Assembly (NCBI GenBank): GCA_031292675.1
Contig: JARLGQ010000185.1
Span: 1 to 40,771 of the forward strand
DNA: 40,771 nt
Reading direction: 5' to 3'
DNA from: Acidimicrobiales bacterium
Lineage (GTDB): Bacteria; Actinomycetota; Acidimicrobiia; Acidimicrobiales; UBA8190
The first letter of the stretch is position 1. Every line of letters begins with the position of its first letter. Positions 1 through 11,154 of the stretch are shown piece after piece. Made by a program: the position numbers and the translations under genes. The notes below the pieces were generated by a model. That model was not told the origin of the DNA. It saw nothing but the letters and a program-made list of their open reading frames with translations, and did no database searches.

Positions 1-56
1 AGCGCGAATCCCTCGACGCGCACTGCTTCGCCGAGCGCGACGACTCGGCCCATCAC
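1..56 (-). CDS. V/A-type ATPase subunit F, N-terminus only (partial)
   Basis: Only the first 17-18 codons are inside the window; the gene runs off the left edge. The start is either the GTG at 56-54 or the ATG at 53-51. The translation begins MGRVVALGEAVRVEGFA, which has the short beta-strand and loop pattern expected at the N-terminus of the V/A-ATPase central-stalk subunit F. The frame is open further upstream, so the start is uncertain. It lies 35 bp downstream of the proteolipid subunit gene in the same orientation, where F would be expected. The identification rests mainly on context because so little sequence is visible. Confidence 0.45.
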   Translation of the reverse strand, partial: MMGRVVALGEAVRVEGFA

Positions 57-91
57 CCGACCACTCGCGAGCAAGACGAACTCTGCAACTG

Positions 92-1903
<1,812 letters not shown>

Positions 1904-1917
<14 letters not shown>

Positions 1918-2833
1918 CGAACAGCTCCACCATGTCTCCGCCGCCTCGAGCCGCGATCTGAAGCGCGGCGCGTGTGCGCCAGGCGTCAACAGCAAGAAGA
2001 CCCACCACCCCAACGCTCGAGGACGCGTCCAGCGTCGAGCGCGCCGCCAGCGCAGCACCGGACGCCTCGAGGTTCGACCACCATAAAGCCTCTGCGCGCC
2101 ACAAATCGTCGGGACCCGAGGCGGCCTCGAGAACCTTGGCAGCGGCCCTGGGTACATGCCGGGCAAGCTCACCCGGTGATGACGCTTCTTGCCAACCCGA
2201 ACCCAAGAGATGGTGGGCATCGCGACGCGCAGAGGTTCCCAACGCCGCAAACGCATCGGCCATGAGCACACGGCACAGCACAAGGGCCGATCCCGAGATT
2301 GCCCAGTCGGCGGCACCGGGGACTCCATCGAGCACTCGGCGCGCCCAGCCCAACAAGAGCGCCAGCCGGACGGTCGCCAGATCCTCTCCCCCGGGATCGC
2401 CCCATGACGATGAGGCGAGCGCCACACGAACCTCTGCCGCCGTCTGAGCCTCGGAGATGGCTGGCCAAGCAGTGCCCATGGAGCCCAGTGCATAGGGAGA
2501 CGGAGTGTTCTGACCCCCGATACGCGCCAACTGACCCGTCACGTTGGCAACCTCGAATCCTGTTGCAAGCAGGCGAAGTGGGCCGGAGCCAAGCGGCGGG
2601 CCCCAGCCGGCCAGGATCCGCATGTGCCACAACAAGGTGGCGAACACCGCACGCTCGGCCGAAGCCAGGTCCATTTCCGTTCTCACCTCGCTCCCATAGG
2701 TCGTGTGCGCCAGAGTGCCGAGCGCGGCAGCAAGAGAGTCGGATGCGGCCAGGTCGCGCGCGCCATCCCGCCCCAGCTGCCGGCGCGCCAGGCCCCTTGC
2801 CCGGACTCCGGCTGCGACCCAGCCGGCGTTCAT
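1904..2833 (-). CDS. V/A-type ATPase subunit C (AC39 family)
   Basis: 309-residue, mostly alpha-helical, Ala/Leu-rich soluble protein assigned to the V-ATPase subunit C/AC39 family, the socket that joins the rotor to the membrane ring. The C-terminal segment VVGLLAVDAWRTRAALQIAA resembles the conserved end of actinobacterial subunit C. The start ATG at 2833 overlaps the stop of the preceding gene by 4 bases (ATGA), and the stop overlaps the start of subunit I. The sequence is divergent, so the assignment leans on operon position between the peripheral-stalk subunit and subunit I together with length and composition. Confidence 0.75.
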
Positions 2834-3315
2834 GGCCTGCGGGTCGTCGTCGGGTCTGGTGCGGTCCCGTCCGTCTGCTGGCCCATGGAGAGGACGCGTC
2901 GCACCAGCTCCTCCACTAGCTCCGGTGCTCGCTCGGCGGAGACGCGCGCGATCCGCTCAGCCTCGTGTCGTGCTCCCTCGGCGAGGGTCCACCTCTGCCC
3001 CTCTGCTTGTGCAAGTCGCACGGCGGCCGACTCTGCACGGGCCGCGTCAGCCTGTGAACGCGCTTGAACCAGGATTCGCCGCGCTTGTTCGGCGGCCGCT
3101 GCACGACGGCGCGCCGTTTCGACCGTAGCCTCTTCGACCAATTCCGTCGCACGAAACTGCGCAGCTTCGAGCAACAAAAAGACAGGTGTCAGCTCAGCCT
3201 CGATCTCCGCGGCTCGGTCGACGGGGACTCCGGTTGCGATCGGCGCCCCAGGCACCCCGTGGAATCGAAAACGACGGAGGATGTCCCCGACCGCCACCAC
3301 CGTCACCTCCGTCAT
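2830..3315 (-). CDS. V/A-type ATPase peripheral stalk subunit (G/H or E type)
   Basis: 161-residue protein with a short N-terminal domain (residues 1-45) followed by a long Ala/Glu/Arg-rich coiled coil (about residues 45-145), the composition expected of a V/A-ATPase peripheral-stalk subunit. It is the first gene of the minus-strand ATPase operon and overlaps subunit C by ATGA. The promoter must lie in the 171-bp gap shared with the divergent universal stress gene; I could not recognise convincing -35/-10 boxes there. The charged tail after residue 145 is low in complexity. Which stalk subunit it is (G/H or E) cannot be decided from the sequence. Confidence 0.7.
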   Translation of the reverse strand: MTEVTVVAVGDILRRFRFHGVPGAPIATGVPVDRAAEIEAELTPVFLLLEAAQFRATELVEEATVETARRRAAAAEQARRILVQARSQADAARAESAAVRLAQAEGQRWTLAEGARHEAERIARVSAERAPELVEELVRRVLSMGQQTDGTAPDPTTTRRP

Positions 3316-3486
3316 AGGCTTCTACCTGGTGCGACGCTACGCCGGAAAGGGGCGCCGCTCCAGGGTCGAACGTCACCTGCCCGTGGAGGCATTCTGGCCG
3401 GGCACCTGCGGCAATGCGGTCGACCCCATCGAAGCCGGGACCTTGTACCCTGTCACTTCGACGCTCAGAACGCGACGCTGAGGTCC

Positions 3487-3900
3487 ATGGGGCGAATCGT
3501 CGTGGGTGTGGACGGATCGAACTCGTCGAGGAACGCTCTGCGATGGGCGGCGGGAGAGGCGGAACAGACCGGTGCCGACCTGCAGGTCGTAATGACCTGG
3601 CACAATCCCTATCCCGACTTGTGGATCCCCCACGACCCGTCGGGCACCAAACCCCTGGAACTCATTGGTAGGACGCTCGAACGGATCGTGAAGGAGGTCC
3701 TGGGCGATCATCCGGCGGTCAAAGTCGAGGCTTCGGCCCTCGAAGGCCCTGCGGCTCGCGTCCTCATCGAGACCGCCAAAGGCGCAGACCTTCTCGTCGT
3801 CGGGAACCGAGGACTGAGCGGATTCGTCGAGGTGCTGCTCGGGTCCGTAACCCTGCACTGCGTTTCGCATGCTCCGTGCCCGGTCGTGGTGGTGCGCTGA
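3487..3900 (+). CDS. universal stress protein, UspA family
   Basis: 137-residue single-domain universal stress protein. It begins MGRIVVGVDGSNSSRNALRW, the Usp first strand with the ATP-contacting D10, and ends with GNRGLSGFVEVLLGSVT, matching the ATP-binding pattern G-2x-G-9x-G-S/T. The fold is a Rossmann-like alpha/beta sandwich acting in the cytoplasm, usually as a dimer, in stress or energy-starvation responses. The ATG at 3487 has GAGG a few bases upstream. It is transcribed divergently from the ATPase operon and may share its upstream region. The frame is open well upstream of 3487, but that part has no Usp similarity. Confidence 0.9.
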   Translation: MGRIVVGVDGSNSSRNALRWAAGEAEQTGADLQVVMTWHNPYPDLWIPHDPSGTKPLELIGRTLERIVKEVLGDHPAVKVEASALEGPAARVLIETAKGADLLVVGNRGLSGFVEVLLGSVTLHCVSHAPCPVVVVR

Positions 3901-4089
3901 GAAGCTCAAAGGGCGCAACACCGAGGTCTCGCTCCCGGCCAGCGGTGGCCGTTCTGCCACTCATCCGCCGTTCCCGGGATCACCTACAGCACTACTGACG
4001 GTGGCGGTGCGATTGGCCTGGTCGACTCGCCGGACGAGAAGGTCCAATGGCCCTAGAACCGATGAAGGCCACGGGCAGACACTTTGCCT

Positions 4090-6081
4090 ATGGCTCCTCT
4101 CGAGCAGCGGCGCGATCGGCCGGTCGAGACCGCCGCTCCGGGTGGGGCGTCGGAAGCTGTCGTCGGCGGCGTCAGACGCTGGATCGTGCTGTCGGTGCTG
4201 TGTATCACCCTCCTGTTGATCAGCCTGGACACCACGGTCCTCAACGTGGCGATGCCGACGATCGTGCGACGCCTGCGGGCCACGTCTAGCCAGCTGCAAT
4301 GGACGGTCGATGCGTACGCCGTGGTGTTCGCAGGGCTCCTGCTTGTGCTCGGAAGCCTGGGCGACCGGGTGGGCAGGAAATGGATCTTCCTGGCGGGGCT
4401 GGCCGTGTTCGCCGGCGGATCCGCCGGATCGGCGTTTTCGGGGACTCCAGATCGACTGGTGATCGCCCGAGCCTGTATGGGTGTCGGGGCTGCTGCGATC
4501 ATGCCGTCCACGCTGTCCATCCTCTCCAACGTATTCACTGCGGATCGCGACAGAGCACGTGCCATCGGGATTTGGTCGGGCACAACGGGTTTGGGGGTGG
4601 CCGCAGGACCCATCGTCGGCGGATGGTTGCTCGCGCACTTCTGGTGGGGTTCGGTGTTCTTGGTCAACGTGCCGATCGCTCTCGTGGGCATCATCGCAGC
4701 TGTGTTCCTCGTCCCCAACTCGCGGAACATGGCCGCCAAGCGGCCCGATCCGGTCGGCGCGCTTCTCTCCGTGGCCGGGATGGGAGTCCTGCTGTGGGGC
4801 ATCATCGAGGCGCCGAACCGGGCGTGGACGTCCCCGCTGGTGCTGGGCGCCTTCGGAACGGCCATCATCGTCCTTAGCGCCTTCGTGCTCTGGGAGTTGC
4901 GTTGCGATCATCCCCTGCTGCCGCTCGACTTCTTCCACTCCCCGCGTTTCAGCGCCGCCATAGGTGCGATGGGGCTTGTCCTTTTCGGCTTGCTGGGAAT
5001 GTTCTTCCTCTTAACCCAGTGGTTGCAATTCTCTCTCGGCTACAGCCCGTTGCAGACGGGAGTACGGGTCGGACCCATCGCGGTCGTGCTACTGGTCGCC
5101 GCGCCCCTGTCGAGCGTCTTGGCTCGGATGGTCGGCACCAAACCCGTGGTCTTCTCCGGCATGGCCCTCATCGCCGTTGGCCTTGGACTGCTGTCGCGCA
5201 CCACCGTTCACGGCACCTACTTCGACGCCCTCCCTCTGTTCGTCCTCATCGGGTTTGGGACGGGACTGGCATTGGCGCCATCGATCGAGTCGGTCCTGGG
5301 GTCCGTTCCCCGCGAGGAGGCCGGGGTGGGTTCGGCCACCAGCGATACCGCCCTGCAGCTCGGCGGGGCTCTCGGCGTCGCCATCCTGGGCACCGCTCTC
5401 AACATCCGCTACCAGGGGCGCATGATTCCGCTCCTCGCGCACCAGCCCGTCCCTGGTGGCATTCGCCACCTCATCCTCGGGTCCTTGGGCGGGGCCCTTG
5501 CCGTGGCCCAGCACGTCGGAGGGTCCCTCGGGACGGAGCTGGCCGACGCGGCCCGGCAGTCGTTTGTGAGCGGTATGGATCTCGGGCTTGTGGTGGGTTC
5601 GGTAATGGTCGGAGTGGCTAGCTTGGTCGTGCTCGCCCTCCTGCCGAACCGGGCCTCGGGCTACCGGTCCGAGAACTTGGCGAAACCGCGATCGCCCACG
5701 AAGGACTCCGTCGACCACGACTTGTCACGTGCGTGCGCGGTCTCTGCGGCGCGAAAGACCATGGGCAAAGACTCGACGAAGGCAGCGGGGGGGCGAACCG
5801 GTCAGAGCGATGTCCTCCCACCTGGATGGGGAGTTCCATGCGCGGGAAGCGAGGCTGGAAACGCGAGGCTTTCGTCCTCGATAGGTAGGCATGGTGCGTG
5901 GACAACACCGATCGAATCATGCTCGCCTAAGAGGTCACCGGTGTCGGCTGGTGGGGTGTCGAGCCAAGGCGCTCAGCACGCCGGCGACCAACTGGGCAGG
6001 CTCGCCGGCACCAGAGGCCCGTCGGCCGGCGAACTCCAGCTCGAGGGGCACGAGCGTCGAGCGCTGGAGGTCAGCCAGTGA
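4090..6081 (+). CDS. MFS transporter, DHA2 (EmrB/QacA-like, 14-TM) drug exporter
   Basis: Major facilitator of the 14-helix DHA2 family, a proton-coupled multidrug exporter in the cytoplasmic membrane. Visible marks are LDTTVLNVAMPTI in TM1 (DHA2 motif D1), LGSLGDRVGRK (motif A) and a glycine-rich motif C region GTTGLGVAAGPIVGG. Membrane helices run from about residue 30 to 520. The remaining 140 residues are Ser/Gly/Arg-rich with no membrane segment and do not look like the family; they overlap the opposite-strand gene by 147 bp. The native stop may have been lost or frameshifted near 5660-5880, where a run of seven G occurs at about 5788. The ATG at 4090 was preferred over TTG at 4084. Substrate unknown. 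Confidence 0.85.
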   Translation: MAPLEQRRDRPVETAAPGGASEAVVGGVRRWIVLSVLCITLLLISLDTTVLNVAMPTIVRRLRATSSQLQWTVDAYAVVFAGLLLVLGSLGDRVGRKWIFLAGLAVFAGGSAGSAFSGTPDRLVIARACMGVGAAAIMPSTLSILSNVFTADRDRARAIGIWSGTTGLGVAAGPIVGGWLLAHFWWGSVFLVNVPIALVGIIAAVFLVPNSRNMAAKRPDPVGALLSVAGMGVLLWGIIEAPNRAWTSPLVLGAFGTAIIVLSAFVLWELRCDHPLLPLDFFHSPRFSAAIGAMGLVLFGLLGMFFLLTQWLQFSLGYSPLQTGVRVGPIAVVLLVAAPLSSVLARMVGTKPVVFSGMALIAVGLGLLSRTTVHGTYFDALPLFVLIGFGTGLALAPSIESVLGSVPREEAGVGSATSDTALQLGGALGVAILGTALNIRYQGRMIPLLAHQPVPGGIRHLILGSLGGALAVAQHVGGSLGTELADAARQSFVSGMDLGLVVGSVMVGVASLVVLALLPNRASGYRSENLAKPRSPTKDSVDHDLSRACAVSAARKTMGKDSTKAAGGRTGQSDVLPPGWGVPCAGSEAGNARLSSSIGRHGAWTTPIESCSPKRSPVSAGGVSSQGAQHAGDQLGRLAGTRGPSAGELQLEGHERRALEVSQ

Positions 6082-6357
6082 GCAATTCCGTCTCGTCGCC
6101 TGGCTGATGAGCTCCTGGGCCAGGAAGGCCAGGGCCTGTTGCCACACCGAAGCGCCCTGGGCGTGCTGCCCAGGCGGCTCACCGGTGGCCAGGGAGGTGA
6201 GGTCGTCGTCGCTGCCGTGGGCGACGACGTTGAGCCAGGCCCACACAGGGACGGGGCGGTTCTCCTCAGCCAGCCACTGTGCATAGTGACCGGACAGGAA
6301 CGCCTCGCACTCGGCCACGAACTCCTGTTCCCAGGCTCGGTTTCGAGTTGTCCACAT
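5935..6357 (-). CDS. hypothetical protein (140 aa, conserved-looking)
   Basis: 140-residue soluble protein I cannot assign to a named family. It looks genuine: it is rich in Trp, Glu and Leu (VWAWLNVVAHGSDDDL, WQQALAFLAQELIS), balanced in charge and ends in a basic tail. There are no signal peptide or membrane segments. Its 3' part overlaps, on the opposite strand, the atypical C-terminal tail of the drug exporter; of the two, this protein has the more natural composition. The start is the ATG at 6357. It may be convergent with the transporter and monocistronic. Confidence 0.55.
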   Translation of the reverse strand: MWTTRNRAWEQEFVAECEAFLSGHYAQWLAEENRPVPVWAWLNVVAHGSDDDLTSLATGEPPGQHAQGASVWQQALAFLAQELISQATRRNCSLADLQRSTLVPLELEFAGRRASGAGEPAQLVAGVLSALARHPTSRHR

Positions 6358-6556
6358 CGCTTCGATCCTTGCTCGCCCTCTCCCGTGTCATGCTGCGACC
6401 TCCAAGGAGCGCGCAGAAGGGTCGAACGTCACAAACGGGGCGAGATCTCGGGGAGAGATCTCGGGGCGAGACCGGGTCCAACCGTGGGCCGGGGCGGGGA
6501 CGGAGTCGCGGCGCACCCCGCCGGCCAGGCCACCGGCCGTCGAAGGCCGCGCCAGA

Positions 6557-7915
6557 TCAGAAGCCGCTCGGAAATGTCTCCGGTGGTTCGCCCGCGTCCC
6601 AGAGGGAAGTGCGCTCGAGCGGCTCGAGGGCTCGGGTATGGCCGAAATGGATCACTGCATCGAACTGATCGGCAAGACGAGCCTCGAAGTAGTGACTTGC
6701 GCGTTCGGTGGCGGGCCGGTAGATCACCCCTATCGCCCGCTCCAGACGCGGGGTTGCCAAGGTTTGATGCACGGCGGGCTGCGCCGTATCCAACCAGAAG
6801 CACGGCATCCCCGCCTCGTGGAGGAGCGCTTCGTGACTATCGGTCAAGGCGGGCCGCACTCGCTTGCGCTCGGCGGGGTCACCCCAGTTCGTAGCGGCCG
6901 TGACCGTGCCGTCAAATGTCGTGAAGCCCACCAGGACGCACTCATTGCCATAGCGCTGGCGGACCAATTGCCCTACGTTGAGTTCACCTCGTGCGTTCAT
7001 CGCGGTCGCGCGTGCATCGCCCACGTGTGAATTGTGCTCCCATACGACGATTTTCGCTCGGGGGAGCTGGCCATCGAGATGCTCCACGAGCGCGTCGAGT
7101 GTGCCAGCCATGTGCCGGTCGCGAAGGTTCCACGACGAAACCTCGGCTCGATACATCTGTTGGTAGTACTCCTCGGCGTCGCGAACCAGACGAGCATTTT
7201 GCTCTGCGAAGAAGAACTCGTCGTCGGCGACCCAGCCGTCACGGCGCAGATAAGCATCGGCTCGCCGCCGCAACTCGATCAGCTGGGCCACGACTTCGTT
7301 CTCGCACGGAATCGCATTCGAGAACGCGAGCCCGTAGCCATAGGCCTGCCCCTCGCCGCCGACCTGGTCGAAGCACGAATAACGCTCACGGGCCCGACTC
7401 GCCTCGCCGGGATCGACGCGCTCGAGATACTCCACGACCGCCTCCATCGAGGCACGGAGGCTGTAGAGATCGAGCCCGTAGAAGCGGGCCTTGGTTGCGG
7501 GGTGGCCGTGGGCATCGTTGCGGGCCCGGAGCCACTCCACGAAACCGAGGACGTCACGGTTTCTCCACATCCACGCCGGAAACCGTCGAAAGTCCGACAA
7601 CGCCGCATCCGCGTCCTCGTCATCCGACAGCCCCATCACGTAACGGTTGACCCGGTAGGCATCGGGCCAATCGGCCTCGACAGCGACGGCGGTGAAACCC
7701 CTCTCGTCGATGAGGCGACGCGTGATTCGGGCCCGCTCCCGGTAGAACTCGTGCGTACCGTGAGAAGCCTCCCCGATCAGGACAAGACGTCGATCGCCCA
7801 CGATCTCGAGTAGTGCGTCGTAATCCTGGTGCTCGCCACGGATGACACGACCGTGATCGACGATCACGGCGGAGTCCAGGGTCAGGGGCATGAGCCCAGT
7901 GTCGCTATCCCCCAC
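6557..7915 (-). CDS. erythromycin esterase family protein
   Basis: 452-residue member of the erythromycin esterase/succinoglycan biosynthesis (EreA-like) family. Visible family signatures are IGEASHGTHEFYRER (catalytic-region Glu and His), VAVEADWPDAYRVNRYV, FYGLDLYSLRASMEAV and VWEHNSHVGDARAT. Ere enzymes hydrolyse the macrolide lactone, but many chromosomal relatives have no known resistance role, so the substrate is open. The GTG at 7915 gives the longest frame; the ATG at 7891 is equally possible because neither has a strong ribosome site. It is transcribed away from the phosphoribosyltransferase/hydrolase fusion gene across a 279-bp gap. The two families are often adjacent or fused in other bacteria, so a joint function is likely. 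Confidence 0.88.
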   Translation of the reverse strand: MGDSDTGLMPLTLDSAVIVDHGRVIRGEHQDYDALLEIVGDRRLVLIGEASHGTHEFYRERARITRRLIDERGFTAVAVEADWPDAYRVNRYVMGLSDDEDADAALSDFRRFPAWMWRNRDVLGFVEWLRARNDAHGHPATKARFYGLDLYSLRASMEAVVEYLERVDPGEASRARERYSCFDQVGGEGQAYGYGLAFSNAIPCENEVVAQLIELRRRADAYLRRDGWVADDEFFFAEQNARLVRDAEEYYQQMYRAEVSSWNLRDRHMAGTLDALVEHLDGQLPRAKIVVWEHNSHVGDARATAMNARGELNVGQLVRQRYGNECVLVGFTTFDGTVTAATNWGDPAERKRVRPALTDSHEALLHEAGMPCFWLDTAQPAVHQTLATPRLERAIGVIYRPATERASHYFEARLADQFDAVIHFGHTRALEPLERTSLWDAGEPPETFPSGF

Positions 7916-8194
7916 TCGTGATGCCAGGGTCTATGGTCATGATCCCCCCGATGGATGGGGAAACCGCTCGGACTGCTCGCCTGGAGCTCTCCGTAGCCTC
8001 AATGGACCCGGACCGATGTCCCGACCGTCACGAGGGGGCCGGGACCCGGAGCGAGGAAGCCGCTTCGTCGCTCTGCGAAGGCCTTTCCGGCAACAGCCTT
8101 CAACCCCATCGGGCACCGGCATCAATTGCAGTGACTATTGACCCTGGCGTGACGGAAGCGACCGCGAGATCCTGGAGTCGAGAAGGAGATCGCC

Positions 8195-9538
8195 ATGCCC
8201 TTCATCGATCGTGCTGATGCCGGAAGACGCCTAGCCATCCTGCTGGAGCACCTACGGGGTCCGGACGTCGTGGTGCTCGGCCTTCCCCGGGGCGGGGTGC
8301 CGGTGGCCTTCGAGGTCGCCCGGGTGCTCGGGGCGCCCCTGGATGTGATCGTCGTACGCAAGCTGGGCGTACCCTTCCAACCCGAACTGGCCATGGGGGC
8401 GGTCGGCGAAGGAGGGACGCGGGTCGTCGACGAGGAGGTTCGGCACGCGGCTGGAGTGAGCGCCGAGGAGTTCGCCGCCGTCGAAGTACGCGAACGGGCC
8501 GAGGTCGAGCGTCGGGTACGGCAGTTCCGGGGTGATCGCCCACCGGTATCCGTGGCGGGACGCACCGTGATCGTCGTCGACGACGGCATCGCCACCGGGT
8601 CGACGGCGCGGGCCGCGTGCCAAGTGGCTCGGTCCCACGGCGCCGCCCGAGTGGTGCTGGCCGTTCCCGTCGCCCCTCGCGAGTCGATCGCCACAATGCG
8701 CGGCGTCGCCGATGAGGTGGTGTGCGTCGAGATGCCGCGCTCGTTCTTCGCCATCGGCCAGTTCTACGAGGACTTCACCCAGACGGGCGACAGCGATGTG
8801 GTCGCCTTGCTCGAACGGGCAGCCGATCGACAGGCATCGGCCCCGAGGGCCACAGGTGGCGCCGGCGCCCCTCCCGGGCAGGCTGATCCTCCCCTCCTGG
8901 ACATGGATGTCACCGTGCCGGTGGGACAGGGTGGCCTCTCGGGACACCTGATGGTGCCCGTCGCGGCCACGGGCCTCGTGGTGTTCGCCCACGGGAGCGG
9001 CAGCAGCAGGCACAGTCCCCGCAACCGCTTCGTGGCCGCCGTGCTCAACCGCGACGGCCTGGCGACGTTGCTCTTCGATCTCCTCACCCCCGAAGAGGAG
9101 GTCGACCGGGCCAACGTCTTCGACATCGCCCTCCTCGGGGATCGCCTGGTCGAGGTAACACGCTGGCTCCGGAAGGATCCGGCCACCTCGTCGTTGCACA
9201 TCGGGTACTTCGGCGCGAGCACCGGCGCCGCGGCTGCGCTGTGGGCCGCAGCAGAGCCCGACTCGGGGATCGCAGCAGTCGTCTCCCGAGGAGGCCGCCC
9301 CGACCTGGCCGCCGAGCGACTGGCGTTCGTGGCCGCACCGACCCTCCTCATCGTGGGTGGTCACGACGAGGTGGTGTTGGACCTGAATCGCTGGGCACGG
9401 GCGCAACTGCGCTGCGAGCACAGGCTCGAGGTCGTCCCCGGCGCGACCCATCTCTTCGAGGAGCCCGGCACCCTCGAAGCCACCGCCTCCCTGGCAAGCC
9501 GATGGTTCACCGACCATATGGCCACGGCGTTGAACTGA
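8195..9538 (+). CDS. phosphoribosyltransferase / alpha-beta hydrolase fusion
   Basis: 447-residue two-domain protein. Residues 1 to about 210 form a type I phosphoribosyltransferase: GLPRGGVPVAFEVA, RKLGVPFQPELAMGAV and the PRPP-binding loop VIVVDDGIATGSTARA. Residues about 235-447 form a dienelactone-hydrolase-like alpha/beta hydrolase: oxyanion region VVFAHGSGSSRHS, nucleophile elbow GASTG (Ser), an acid in GGHDEVV and the His in PGATHLFEE. All three triad residues appear present. The linker is Ala/Gly/Pro-rich. A site AGAAGGAG lies just before the ATG at 8195. Fusions of this type occur in actinobacteria and proteobacteria next to erythromycin-esterase-like genes; the reaction is unknown. 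Confidence 0.88.
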   Translation: MPFIDRADAGRRLAILLEHLRGPDVVVLGLPRGGVPVAFEVARVLGAPLDVIVVRKLGVPFQPELAMGAVGEGGTRVVDEEVRHAAGVSAEEFAAVEVRERAEVERRVRQFRGDRPPVSVAGRTVIVVDDGIATGSTARAACQVARSHGAARVVLAVPVAPRESIATMRGVADEVVCVEMPRSFFAIGQFYEDFTQTGDSDVVALLERAADRQASAPRATGGAGAPPGQADPPLLDMDVTVPVGQGGLSGHLMVPVAATGLVVFAHGSGSSRHSPRNRFVAAVLNRDGLATLLFDLLTPEEEVDRANVFDIALLGDRLVEVTRWLRKDPATSSLHIGYFGASTGAAAALWAAAEPDSGIAAVVSRGGRPDLAAERLAFVAAPTLLIVGGHDEVVLDLNRWARAQLRCEHRLEVVPGATHLFEEPGTLEATASLASRWFTDHMATALN

Positions 9539-9562
9539 CCCGTTGACCTGACCGTCAGGGCC

Positions 9563-10912
9563 TCAGCGAGCGGGGTGCTTGGTTCGAGGGCCGAGCCCGG
9601 CACGCACGTCGTCGGTGAGCTGGCGAAGTCGTGGCGTCAGTGTCGGCGTGGGTTGCTGGGGATGGCGCAGGCGCCGGGCCGGACCGGGCAGGGCGGCGAG
9701 GTCGATCTCGAAGCGGGCCTGCGCTGCGCCCAGGGTGGTGACGGGATCGGCGCGCGGGCCCAGACGCCTCCCACCGGTCATGATCACCTCGAGCACGGGT
9801 CCGGTGCCCGGTGGTGCGGGTTCCTCTGCCAATCCCAGGTGGTCGACCAGGCCATCGGCACGAAAGACCTGCTTGGCTCCTGGGTACGTCGCCTTTCCGG
9901 TCGAGAGCTTGGCGACAGGCCGCCCGTCGTACGACACCAGCTTGTAGACGCTGTCGAGGTACGGGGCGTCGGCGGACACTCCGAGGCGGGTTCCCACTCC
10001 CACGGCGTCAACCGGCACGTCTTGGTCCACAAAGCCGGCGACGTCGTGCTCGTCGAGGCTGCCCGAGACGAAGATGCGCACGTCGGGGTGTCCGGCGTCG
10101 TCGAGCAGCAGGCGGGTCGCCCTGGCCAGCGCGGCGAGGTCCCCGCTGTCGAGGCGGACGCCCACGTCGTGACGGAGACCCAGGTCCTCGATGACGCCGA
10201 TGGCACGAGCCACACCCTCCATGGTGTCGTAGGTGTCGACGAGGAAGGTGGTTCGCCCCGCGAAGTCCCGGGCAAAGGCCTCGAACGCCTCGAGCTCGGT
10301 GGCGAACGCCTCGATGTAGCTGTGGGCCATCGTCCCCGCCGGGCGCAGCCCGTAGCGGCGGGCCGCCTCGACGTTGCTGGTTGCGGAGAAGCCGACCATC
10401 GCCGACCCACGGGCCACGGCCATTCCGGCCTCCACACCCTGGGTCCGGCGGAAACCGAACTCCACCAGCTCGACCCGCCCGCGCCCCGCCAGCCGGCACC
10501 GGGCCGCCTTGGAGGCGAGCGTCGTCTGGAAGGTCAGCTGGTTCAAGAGGATCGTCTCGACCAGCTGGGCCTCGGCGATCGGGGCGGTCACCTCGAGGAG
10601 CGGCTCGTCGGCGAAGACGATCCTCCCTTCGGGCACGGCACGAACTTCCCCCGTGAAATGCAGGTTCGCGAACCTCTCGACGGCGGCGTCGTCGAAGCCC
10701 AACGTGGCGAGATAGGCGAGTTCGCTCTCGCCGAAGCAGAACGCCTCGAGGACGTCGAGGCAATCCTCGATCCCGGCCGCCACCAAGAAGCCACGCTCGA
10801 CGGGAAGGCGCCGCACGAACAGGCTGAAGGTGGCCTCGCCCGTCATCTCGCGCCGCAGATAGCTGGCCGCCATGTTGAGCTCGTAGAGATCAGTCAGCAG
10901 CGCCCCCGCCAT
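9563..10912 (-). CDS. pncB: nicotinate phosphoribosyltransferase
   Basis: 449-residue nicotinate phosphoribosyltransferase, which converts nicotinate plus PRPP (with ATP) to nicotinate mononucleotide in NAD salvage. Evidence: the N-terminal LLTDLYELNMA motif, the region EFGFRRTQGVEAG, GTMAHSYIEAF carrying the phosphohistidine-site His, and VRLDSGDLAALAR. The ATG at 10912 is chosen because the upstream GGAGGAGGAGAGG is an excellent ribosome site; the frame runs on to 11008 without family similarity. It is convergent with the phosphoribosyltransferase/hydrolase gene (24 bp apart) and divergent from PEP synthase. The last 50 residues are Pro/Arg-rich and probably flexible. Confidence 0.92.
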   Translation of the reverse strand: MAGALLTDLYELNMAASYLRREMTGEATFSLFVRRLPVERGFLVAAGIEDCLDVLEAFCFGESELAYLATLGFDDAAVERFANLHFTGEVRAVPEGRIVFADEPLLEVTAPIAEAQLVETILLNQLTFQTTLASKAARCRLAGRGRVELVEFGFRRTQGVEAGMAVARGSAMVGFSATSNVEAARRYGLRPAGTMAHSYIEAFATELEAFEAFARDFAGRTTFLVDTYDTMEGVARAIGVIEDLGLRHDVGVRLDSGDLAALARATRLLLDDAGHPDVRIFVSGSLDEHDVAGFVDQDVPVDAVGVGTRLGVSADAPYLDSVYKLVSYDGRPVAKLSTGKATYPGAKQVFRADGLVDHLGLAEEPAPPGTGPVLEVIMTGGRRLGPRADPVTTLGAAQARFEIDLAALPGPARRLRHPQQPTPTLTPRLRQLTDDVRAGLGPRTKHPAR

Positions 10913-11154
10913 CGCCTCTCCTCCTCCGCCCAGCTCAGACGCCAGGGTGGCCGCCCGCTGTCGAGCTCCCGGCGACGATGTCCGCCCTTCACCGTCGCCC
11001 ATCACCACCGGCGTCGCAAGTGCCGGGAGCCTCCCGGCACGCCCCCACCGGGCTGGGCCAGGGCCACAGGTCCCTTCCCCCCAGCGTCGTTGCCGGTAGC
11101 TCTTAGGGGAATTGGCCTCTACTGTGGCCGTGCGTTCCGGTTGATCCTGAAGAC

